Shown: piece after piece, positions 15,975-21,254 of the stretch | Position numbering within the stretch: position 1 is the first letter of the stretch | Layout: the number at the start of each line of letters is the position of its first letter | Assembly: GCA_001789205.1 (NCBI GenBank) | Contig: MFYT01000015.1 | Location: 93,881 to 115,134, forward strand | Length of the DNA: 21,254 nt | DNA from: Candidatus Raymondbacteria bacterium RIFOXYA2_FULL_49_16 | Lineage (GTDB): Bacteria; Fibrobacterota; OXYB2-FULL-49-7; XYB2-FULL-49-35 | Direction: 5' to 3' | The notes under the pieces: generated by a model | What the model saw: only the letters and a program-made list of their open reading frames with translations | The model's database searches: none | Told to the model about the DNA's origin: nothing | Position numbers and translations under genes: made by a program

Positions 15975-16026
15975 ACTGAAAGTAAAATAGTCAAATTAGT
16001 ATATTAACACAACCAGAATTAAATAC
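15975..16026. promoter_or_regulatory. Short AT-rich divergent promoter region between cyclase and kinase genes
   Basis: Only 52 bp separate the two divergent start codons. On the plus strand CTGAAA (15976-15981) and TATATT (16000-16005) are spaced by 18 bp. On the minus strand TTGTGT (16012-16007) and TATTTT (15989-15984) are spaced by 17 bp. The two putative promoters overlap, so the genes may compete or be co-regulated. Neither gene has a clear Shine-Dalgarno sequence. The box assignments are weak matches. Confidence 0.3.
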
Positions 16027-17442
16027 ATGCGATTCCAGACAAAACTGCTTCTTGTGTTTTTGGCCTTTGCGCTGCTTACGTCGGCCCTGATGCTGCTTTT
16101 TACCTTGCAGTCCAAAAAGCTTCTTATTGAACAGGCGGACCTGAACCGGAGGGATTTTTCGCGCATCATACAGATTTCAGCGCAGCGTCTTTCGTCAATT
16201 CCCGAAAACCAGATGGAAAAGGTCGAACAGCTTATCCAGGAGCTGAAAAAGAACGAGGCCGTGAGTGAGGTGACCATTGTAAACAAGGACCAGAAAGTGG
16301 TCGCCAGCACCAATCCCTCCCTTGTGGGGCAATCGCATCCGCTGAGCAGCATGGAAGTGGTGATCAATGAAAAGGAAGACCCCGTGGACACGCTGGGGCG
16401 GTTCAGTCCGTTTGAAATAACGGTCCCCATCATACGCGACAAACGGATCACCGGCCTGGTCCGAACAACGGTCATTCTCCGGGACATCAGGTATCCATTG
16501 GAGATGCTGTATTATAAAAACACCATTATCACCATTATTATTCTTATCATTGGATTTGGTTCTTCCCTTATTATTTTAAAAAGATTGAACCGTCCTTTGC
16601 AGAACCTGATGCGTGCGGCGGAAAAGGTCGCGTCAGGCGACCTTTCAGTGGACATCAAGCCGGTTGAGAGAGACGAGATAGGCCAGCTTGGGGCTGCTTT
16701 CAGCGTTATGACGCAGAGGCTCGCGGAACAGAAATCCCTGGAAAACAAGCTGCATTCATTTGAAAGGAAGGCCATACTTGCCGAGCTTTCGTCGTTCCTT
16801 GCGCACGAGATACGCAATCCCCTGAACCTTATCATGCTTACCGCGCACTACCTGGGAACGCAGTTTGTGCCGCAACAGCAGGAGCAGCGGAAAAAGTTCG
16901 ATGAGCTGGTCGCCTCCCTGAAGTCTGAGGTGGAACACCTAAACCAGATGATAAGCAATTTTCTCTCCATGGGCAAGGCGACGTTGAAAAAGACGCGGTT
17001 CAGAGTGTTTGGCCTTTATGAACAGATCATGGTGCTGGTGAGGCAGCAGATTACCGCGAAAAGCCTCTCCTTTGACTATCAGGGCGACCAACAGCTTGAG
17101 CTGTTTGCGGACAACGAACAACTGCGTCTGGTCCTGCTCAACCTGATCCTCAACGCAATTGCCGCGGTCAGTGATGGGGGACAGATCGCCTTGTCTGTTT
17201 CGCGCACGAGCGATCCTAGACCCTGCGCGGTCCTTGTCCTGACTGACAATGGCCCTGGTTTAAATCCGGAAATATTCGGACAGGTATTTGAACCCTATTT
17301 TTCCGAGAAAGCCCTTGGTGTTGGACTGGGCCTTGCCTTGGTAAAGAGGATCGTTGAGGAGCACAACGGAACTATTAATGCGGACAACCGGCCCGAAGGC
17401 GGCGCCCGCTTCACTATTGCTATTCCCCTTGAGGAGGGCTAA
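16027..17442 (+). CDS. Membrane sensor histidine kinase (HAMP-HisKA-HATPase)
   Basis: A 471-aa sensor kinase. TM1 is at about residues 7-27, an extracytoplasmic sensor domain of about 135 residues follows (28-162), and TM2 is at about 165-184. A HAMP linker (about 185-238, with DEIGQLGAAFSVMTQRL) leads to the HisKA domain with H260 in FLAHEIRNPL. The HATPase_c domain has the N-box LNLILNAIAAV (about 371-381), G1 DNGPGL (407-412), F-box FEPYF (421-425) and G2 GVGLGLAL (431-438). All catalytic motifs are intact. The stop is directly adjacent to the ATG of the NtrC-family regulator (TAAATG), so the two form a ZraS/AtoS-like two-component pair. The stimulus is unknown. The sensor region is Cache-like in size but is not assigned. 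Confidence 0.93.
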   Translation: MRFQTKLLLVFLAFALLTSALMLLFTLQSKKLLIEQADLNRRDFSRIIQISAQRLSSIPENQMEKVEQLIQELKKNEAVSEVTIVNKDQKVVASTNPSLVGQSHPLSSMEVVINEKEDPVDTLGRFSPFEITVPIIRDKRITGLVRTTVILRDIRYPLEMLYYKNTIITIIILIIGFGSSLIILKRLNRPLQNLMRAAEKVASGDLSVDIKPVERDEIGQLGAAFSVMTQRLAEQKSLENKLHSFERKAILAELSSFLAHEIRNPLNLIMLTAHYLGTQFVPQQQEQRKKFDELVASLKSEVEHLNQMISNFLSMGKATLKKTRFRVFGLYEQIMVLVRQQITAKSLSFDYQGDQQLELFADNEQLRLVLLNLILNAIAAVSDGGQIALSVSRTSDPRPCAVLVLTDNGPGLNPEIFGQVFEPYFSEKALGVGLGLALVKRIVEEHNGTINADNRPEGGARFTIAIPLEEG

Positions 17443-18789
17443 ATGGCCGCAGTCCTGCTTGTTGACGACCAAGAGAACCAACGCACCATTCTGGCAAACA
17501 TCCTTGCTGCTGAAGGGCATACCGTATTCCACGCGTCATCAGTGGCTGAAGCACGGCAGCAAATCGAAGCTAAACATCCTGAGGTGGTTGTCACTGACCT
17601 CAAAATGCCCGGCGAGAGTGGCATGGGGCTTGTTGAAGGTAGCGGCCGGACCGCCAATTTTCCTGAAATAATCATGGCAACAGCTTTTGGGACCATTGAA
17701 ACAGCCATTAAGGCGATTCAACTTGGCGCATACGACTATCTGACAAAGCCTATAACACCCGAGAAACTGCTTTTTCTTATTGAAAAAGCACGGCAGAAAT
17801 ATATTCTCAAACTGGACCGGAACCATTTCCAAAAAGAGCTTGAGGAAGAGATCGGTTCAAACCTGGTGGCTGAATCAGCGGGCATGCGGCAGATTTTTGA
17901 TACCATAGGCAGGGTAGCGCCTACTGATTCAACGGTTTTTATCACCGGAGAGACCGGCACGGGAAAAGAGTGCATTGCGCGATTGATCCATTTGAAAAGC
18001 CCCTATGGAAACAAACGGATGCACAGCATTAATTGCGCGGCCTTTCCCGAGACCCTGCTCGATTCGGAGCTTTTCGGACACGAGAAGGGATCGTTTACCG
18101 GGGCAGTGGCGCGTAAGATCGGCGTTGTCGAAGCAGCCTCGGGAAGCACCTTGTTTCTGGACGAGGTCGCTGATATGTCGCTGAATACCCAGGCAAAACT
18201 GCTCAGGGTATTGCAGGAAAAGGAGATACGGCGTGTGGGCGGCACGGAAACAATCCCAGTGGCGATCCGGATCATTGCCGCGACAAACAAGAACCTTGAG
18301 GACGCCATTGCCAAAGGCGCGTTTCGCAAAGACCTTTTTTACCGGCTGAACATTGTCCCGATATTTATACCGCCGCTGCGCGAACGAAAGGACGATATTC
18401 CAGGGCTTATCAACCATTTTTTCGAAAAATTCGGCCGCAAAGAAACAGTGGAGGAAGAAGCCATGCTTCACCTTCTGGAGTATGAGTGGCCGGGCAATGT
18501 GCGCGAGCTCGAGGCGGTCATAGAACGGATCGCGGTGTTATCGCATGGGACTGTTGTCACGCTGCAGGACTTGCCAAATGAATTGAAAAAAAGACCGCAG
18601 CATGTCCAGAGCGGTTCTCCCTGGGACATACCCGATTCAGGCATCAATTACAAGGAATGGGAGCAAAAATTGTATTCCATTGCCTATGACAAGGCTGGGG
18701 GCAATATGACAGAGGCTGCCCGTCTGCTGGGGCTTACCTACCGGGCCTTCAGATACAGGGCCGAACAGTCTGGTCTCAAGGAAAAGTAA
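17443..18789 (+). CDS. NtrC-family sigma-54-dependent response regulator
   Basis: A 448-aa activator. The receiver domain (1-118) has D8/D9, phospho-acceptor D52 (VVVTDLKMP), T80 and K102 (DYLTKP). The AAA+ domain (about 140-375) has Walker A GETGTGKE (169-176), the sigma-54 contact loop GSFTGA (216-221), Walker B LFLDE (237-241), and the tail motif YEWPGNVRELE. A Fis-type HTH lies at the C-terminus (about 410-448, GGNMTEAARLLGLTYRAFRYR). The contact loop has serine where most family members have alanine (GAFTGA). The receiver is slightly short between D52 and T80, with the unusual stretch LVEGSGRTANFP. It begins immediately after the kinase stop with GGAGGG as ribosome binding site. A sigma-54-like promoter and palindromes lie in the gap downstream, suggesting a local target. 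Confidence 0.94.
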   Translation: MAAVLLVDDQENQRTILANILAAEGHTVFHASSVAEARQQIEAKHPEVVVTDLKMPGESGMGLVEGSGRTANFPEIIMATAFGTIETAIKAIQLGAYDYLTKPITPEKLLFLIEKARQKYILKLDRNHFQKELEEEIGSNLVAESAGMRQIFDTIGRVAPTDSTVFITGETGTGKECIARLIHLKSPYGNKRMHSINCAAFPETLLDSELFGHEKGSFTGAVARKIGVVEAASGSTLFLDEVADMSLNTQAKLLRVLQEKEIRRVGGTETIPVAIRIIAATNKNLEDAIAKGAFRKDLFYRLNIVPIFIPPLRERKDDIPGLINHFFEKFGRKETVEEEAMLHLLEYEWPGNVRELEAVIERIAVLSHGTVVTLQDLPNELKKRPQHVQSGSPWDIPDSGINYKEWEQKLYSIAYDKAGGNMTEAARLLGLTYRAFRYRAEQSGLKEK

Positions 18790-18807
18790 CAAATTGGGCA
18801 CATCGAC

Positions 18808-18823
18808 CTGACGTTTTTGTCAG
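18808..18823. promoter_or_regulatory. Inverted repeat, candidate activator site
   Basis: CTGAC (18808-18812) and GTCAG (18819-18823) flank GTTTTT, about 130 bp upstream of the predicted sigma-54 start. No T-run follows the right arm, so it is a weak terminator candidate for the activator gene. Enhancer use is inferred from position. Confidence 0.3.
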
Positions 18824-18847
18824 ATAGGTAAACCTAATCCCAATCAT

Positions 18848-18859
18848 CCGGATATCCGG
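18848..18859. promoter_or_regulatory. 12-bp perfect palindrome, candidate enhancer (UAS)
   Basis: CCGGATATCCGG is a perfect palindrome centred about 93 bp upstream of the predicted sigma-54 transcript start, inside the usual range for NtrC-family enhancer sites. Binding by the neighbouring activator is inferred. Confidence 0.35.
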
Positions 18860-18919
18860 CTTCACCGCTAACTTCCTGCCTTGTTTCGCGTTATCCCCGC
18901 AGCATTTTATTGCACCACA

Positions 18920-18935
18920 TTGGCTTTGATATTGC
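18920..18935 (+). promoter_or_regulatory. Candidate sigma-54 (-24/-12) promoter
   Basis: TTGGCTTTGATATTGC holds the invariant GG (18922-18923) and GC (18934-18935) with exactly 10 bp between them. It also matches TTGGC at -24 and TTGC at -12. The predicted start near 18947 gives a leader of about 17 bases that just includes the Shine-Dalgarno sequence AAAGGA (18954-18959) of the 68-aa gene. It lies 130 bp past a sigma-54 activator gene. Confidence 0.6.
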
Positions 18936-18963
18936 GTTTCTTGCTGTGCAATGAAAGGACAGC

Positions 18964-19170
18964 ATGAAATTGGTTGTACGGTATAATACGGCAAAATCCA
19001 GCTACGAGATACTGAAGGCAGGGTGTAGCGGTTCAGCGGACACGCTGTTTTTTTCAATATCCCACGACGAGTTGGAGCGCAAACCAGACCCGCAGGAGTA
19101 TCTAGGTTCACTGATCAACAAAGCTGTCCGGGCGCTTGTGTTCGAGAATGGCACCGATTACAGGGAGTGA
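18964..19170 (+). CDS. Small 68-aa protein of unknown function
   Basis: The ATG at 18964 is preceded by a good ribosome binding site (AAAGGA, spacing 4). The product is soluble, with no signal peptide or TM segment. It has a beta-rich start (MKLVVRYNTAKSSYEIL), one cysteine (C21), and a mixed-charge helix near the end (about 45-60). No family is recognised. The stop (TGA 19168-19170) sits 5 bp before the preferred ATG of the response regulator gene, so they are an operon pair. It is the first gene after the sigma-54-like promoter. It might be a partner or modulator of the adjacent receiver protein, which is inference from context only. Confidence 0.65.
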   Translation: MKLVVRYNTAKSSYEILKAGCSGSADTLFFSISHDELERKPDPQEYLGSLINKAVRALVFENGTDYRE

Positions 19171-19175
19171 AAACC

Positions 19176-19550
19176 ATGGTCTCAGAAAAAACGGTTTTGC
19201 TTATTGATGACGAGGAAAAGGCCCTCGATATTTTAAGACTCACCCTTGAAGCTTCAGGGTTCACGGTCTTTGCTGCCCAAACCGGCTATGAAGGGCTTGT
19301 ACTGGCAGAGGATCAGAACCCCTCAGCCATTGTCCTTGACATACGCATGCCCGCATTGGATGGATGGGGCGTGTTTCGGCAGTTGAAAGAGAATCCGATA
19401 ACAGCAGGAATTCCGGTGGTGATCCTGAGCGCTTTTTCAGGCAGGGAATACCGGCAAAAGGCGGAGGATATGGGGGCCTATCTTTATATAACAAAGCCGG
19501 TCGATCCACGAAAACTGATCGCCTGGCTTTTTGCAGCGATAACCGCATGA
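19176..19550 (+). CDS. Single-domain response regulator (CheY-like receiver)
   Basis: A 124-aa protein consisting only of a receiver domain. Acidic pocket D11/D12 (LLIDDEE), phospho-acceptor D55 (VLDIRMPALDGWG), the serine in VVILSA and the lysine in YITKP are all present, so it should be phosphorylatable. There is no output domain. The ATG at 19176 is preferred over an in-frame GTG at 19167 because GGGAG lies about 8 bases upstream of the ATG, whereas it abuts the GTG. It could accept phosphate from the kinase encoded at 16027-17442 or from an unlinked kinase. Its position behind a sigma-54-like promoter suggests it is a downstream output or feedback element of that pathway. Confidence 0.88.
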   Translation: MVSEKTVLLIDDEEKALDILRLTLEASGFTVFAAQTGYEGLVLAEDQNPSAIVLDIRMPALDGWGVFRQLKENPITAGIPVVILSAFSGREYRQKAEDMGAYLYITKPVDPRKLIAWLFAAITA

Positions 19551-19699
19551 AAGGGTGATGCAATGGCTGGTTTTTTGAGTGTTAGGTGTTTTAGACTATT
19601 TTTCCGGCATTGAAATATCGGCTTCCATTTTTTTACCTGATGAATTTTGACCGGAAGGATATTGAGCGTAATTAAATACAATTCAAAAAGGAGAATGTA

Positions 19700-20230
19700 A
19701 TGCGTATTTCTGTATTCGCAGTCCTGTTGCTTGGCTTTGTCTGTGCGGTTCTATGGTCGTTGTCGTGTTCTTCGGCAAAAGTGGCCCAGAAAACAAGCGG
19801 AGATATTGAAGCCCCCAAAGCCCTGGAACCGGTAAAAGCCGCTGATATGACAAAGGAGGAATTACAATATCTCAAACGTATCCTCCGTGCCATCGAAGAT
19901 ATTCCGTTTGAGTTCGACAGCTATGTCATACCGGCCTCAGGCAGGGACAAATTGAAGAAAAACATAGAACTGTTGAACGACGTGCTCCAAAAACGGGGCA
20001 AAATGGTCAAATTTATTCTTGAGGGTCATTGCGATGACAGGGGCAGCGAGGAATACAACCTTGCGTTGGGTGAAAAACGGGCCCAGTCGGTAAAGGAGTA
20101 TCTGATTCCAGTGGGATTTCTGGAAAAATCATTGCATGTTGTCAGTTATGGCGAGGAAAAACCGAAAATAAACGAACACACGGTTGAGGCATGGGCGGCC
20201 AATAGAAGGGTCCATTTTGTGGTTGAGTAG
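19700..20230 (+). CDS. pal: Pal-like OmpA-domain peptidoglycan-associated protein, probable lipoprotein
   Basis: A 176-aa envelope protein. The hydrophobic N-terminus leads to C23 (LWSLSCSS), a probable lipidation site although residue -3 is serine instead of leucine. A linker of about 30 residues precedes an OmpA_C domain (about 68-176). The peptidoglycan-binding segment GHCDDRGSEEYNLALGEKRAQSVKEYL (109-135) closely follows E. coli Pal (GHADERGTPEYN...), with the D-D/E-R-G, N and R residues kept, and the C-terminal ANRRVHFVVE matches Pal's NRR motif. Length equals typical Pal. It should tether the outer membrane to peptidoglycan. No tolA, tolB, tolQ, tolR or ybgF is adjacent; instead it pairs with a DUF2279-like gene 8 bp downstream. 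The ribosome binding site AAGGAG lies 6 bases before the ATG. Confidence 0.87.
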   Translation: MRISVFAVLLLGFVCAVLWSLSCSSAKVAQKTSGDIEAPKALEPVKAADMTKEELQYLKRILRAIEDIPFEFDSYVIPASGRDKLKKNIELLNDVLQKRGKMVKFILEGHCDDRGSEEYNLALGEKRAQSVKEYLIPVGFLEKSLHVVSYGEEKPKINEHTVEAWAANRRVHFVVE

Positions 20231-20238
20231 GAGCGTCA

Positions 20239-21087
20239 ATGAAATCCTCAACGGCCGTTGTTTTGTGTATGGTTGTGATCCCAGGCTGGTTTATGGACAA
20301 CCGGGCCCAGGAGGTTATACACTATGCCGAACCACCGCGACAAACAGCCCCCGATGTAAAAGAGAAGATCAAAGGCCTTGGTATTCTGGGCGCAGGATAT
20401 GGTGGGGCGGTTTATGTGGCCTATCAGATTTGGTGGAAAGGTGGTTTTGAATGGGGAAACCCGTTTTCACGAATAGGCGAAGGAGAGCCGTTTCATGAAG
20501 ATGACATGTGGCATTTTCTGGCCGCCGCATCGCTCTCCCACGCCAATCATTTTGTGTTTTGCCGGTATTTCAATGCGCGGTCGTCCGCCTTTGCCGCAGG
20601 CGGCGCATTGCTGACCATGTCCGGGATCGAAGTGTTAGATGCTTTGGCAAAAAGCAAAAAATGGGAATTTTCAATCAGCGACGAGGTCGGCAACTGCGCC
20701 GGAGTCGGATTTTTCATACTGAAAGAGCGGTTTCCCCGTCTTCCTGTGTTTGTCAGGGGAGGAATACGGCAATGGAAAAGAACACCTGAATTGGTGAGGG
20801 CGCCCTATCTATTGGCGACAGACTACAGGAAATACTCGAAAGGACACCTGGACCGGTATAGTATTGGAAAGGTGGAGGCCATTTTCAAATTTTACGGCAA
20901 TCTTTATGGGGGTGCTGCAATTTCAAAACATGATGGTGCCAGTAACAAAGATCTTGTCGGGATTTGCATGGGCTATGATATTGTCCAGAAGATACGCGAG
21001 AGTGCTTCTGGATGGTTGCAGGCGCCCCTCGACAATGTCAGCCGGTATCTTTCTTTGGATCTTGGATTTACTTATTGGATGTATTGA
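20239..21087 (+). CDS. DUF2279/YfiM-like predicted periplasmic or envelope protein
   Basis: A 282-aa protein. A weak signal peptide (about residues 1-23, VVLCMVVIPGWFMDNRAQ) is followed by a hydrophobic helix at about 46-64 (LGILGAGYGGAVYVAYQIWW). The region 65-160 fits the DUF2279 pattern: W...F..GN, an acidic EDDMWHF (87-93), a helix with E131 and D134 (GIEVLDAL), then WEFSISDEVGNCAGVGFF (142-159), corresponding to 'WGFS..D...N..G'. The C-terminal third has alternating strands and ends in aromatics (DLGFTYWMY), suggesting outer-membrane association. It starts 8 bp after the Pal-like gene with TAGGAG as ribosome binding site, so the two are co-expressed. Function of DUF2279 proteins is not established. 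Confidence 0.7.
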   Translation: MKSSTAVVLCMVVIPGWFMDNRAQEVIHYAEPPRQTAPDVKEKIKGLGILGAGYGGAVYVAYQIWWKGGFEWGNPFSRIGEGEPFHEDDMWHFLAAASLSHANHFVFCRYFNARSSAFAAGGALLTMSGIEVLDALAKSKKWEFSISDEVGNCAGVGFFILKERFPRLPVFVRGGIRQWKRTPELVRAPYLLATDYRKYSKGHLDRYSIGKVEAIFKFYGNLYGGAAISKHDGASNKDLVGICMGYDIVQKIRESASGWLQAPLDNVSRYLSLDLGFTYWMY

Positions 21088-21093
21088 ACGGAA

Positions 21094-21113
21094 CGCGCAA
21101 TGACCTGTGCGCG
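21094..21113. other. GC-rich hairpin after the DUF2279-like gene
   Basis: CGCGCA (21094-21099) and TGCGCG (21108-21113) can form a 6-bp stem with an 8-nt loop right after the stop codon. No U-tract follows, so it is at most part of a Rho-dependent or weak terminator. Confidence 0.3.
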
Positions 21114-21140
21114 GCGCGGACATACACGAAGGGAACATGT

Positions 21141-21209
21141 ATGAGAATTATTTATCTGACGGTATTACTAGTGCCACGACCACTTAATTTTTACACTTTT
21201 TGTATTTAA
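21141..21209 (+). pseudogene. Short signal-peptide-like reading frame, possibly a truncated gene start
   Basis: ATG at 21141 has a fair ribosome binding site (GAAGGGA, spacing 6) and opens MRIIYLTVLLV, which looks like the start of a signal peptide. After about 11 codons the sequence becomes AT-rich and non-protein-like, and the frame stops at 21207-21209. This could be a gene start interrupted by an insertion, or chance. The window ends 45 bases later, so the rest of any element is not visible. Confidence 0.3.
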
Positions 21210-21254
21210 ATTTTTCTCGCGCTTTTTTTCGTGTAAAGCGCCAGTTGATCAATA

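Noticed and set aside
19167-19550. GTG start (19167) for the single-domain response regulator
   Set aside because: The ribosome binding site abuts this GTG directly, whereas it is well spaced for the ATG at 19176; both encode the full receiver domain.
19551-19699. Possible sigma-54 site (GG-N10-GC at 19554-19567) and sigma-70 site (TTGACC near 19637) before the Pal-like gene
   Set aside because: The first lacks the flanking T at -24 and TTGC at -12; the second has no acceptable -10 at 16-18 bp. No gene or clear terminator was seen in this 149-bp gap.
1-21254. tRNA, rRNA, CRISPR arrays, phage or plasmid functions
   Set aside because: Coding density is high, the gaps are short, and no repeat-spacer pattern, cloverleaf or integrase/replication gene was seen on reading both strands.

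Overview
The window is a compact, gene-dense chromosomal segment from a diderm (Gram-negative-type) bacterium. This is shown by TamA/TamB, a Pal-like OmpA-domain protein, a predicted outer-membrane barrel with an aromatic C-terminus, and a LolA-like periplasmic carrier. Base composition is moderate. No rRNA, tRNA or CRISPR array was seen. The phylum cannot be fixed from the sequence; a deltaproteobacterial-grade or Fibrobacterota-like organism would fit, but this is only a guess.

Region A (26-6973, minus strand) reads as one operon: TetR regulator, LolD/MacB-type ATPase, two FtsX/MacB-type permeases, LolA-like sorting protein, outer-membrane barrel. Together the genes could move a lipid or lipoprotein from the inner membrane through the periplasm to the outer membrane under TetR control. 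It resembles Lol in architecture but has its own regulator and its own barrel, and is the strongest candidate here for a poorly described system. A 19-bp perfect palindrome lies on the -10 box of the tetR promoter, and a plus-strand -10 (TATAAT) sits in the same palindrome.

Region B (7138-7931, plus strand) faces away from tetR. A 50-codon gene with a good ribosome binding site overlaps by 4 bp a 214-aa cysteine-rich protein of unknown function, so the two are probably translationally coupled and may share the TetR operator. Region C (7942-9190, minus strand) is a three-gene unit: HIT-family protein, DUF3795-like cysteine-rich protein and HsmA-type (TIGR03987) four-helix membrane protein, with a good sigma-70-type promoter at 9268-9296.

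Region D (9423-15974, minus strand) is diguanylate cyclase, then TamB, then TamA. tamB and tamA overlap as TAATG. Region E (16027-18789, plus strand) is a membrane histidine kinase directly followed by an NtrC-family sigma-54 activator. About 130 bp beyond the activator lies a sigma-54 promoter-like site (GG-N10-GC) at the expected distance from a small unknown gene and a single-domain response regulator (18964-19550), which suggests a local regulatory cascade.

Region F (19700-21087, plus strand) holds a Pal-like protein and a DUF2279-like envelope protein. The right edge (21088-21254) holds a short signal-peptide-like reading frame that stops early in AT-rich sequence that might be the end of a mobile element cut off by the window.
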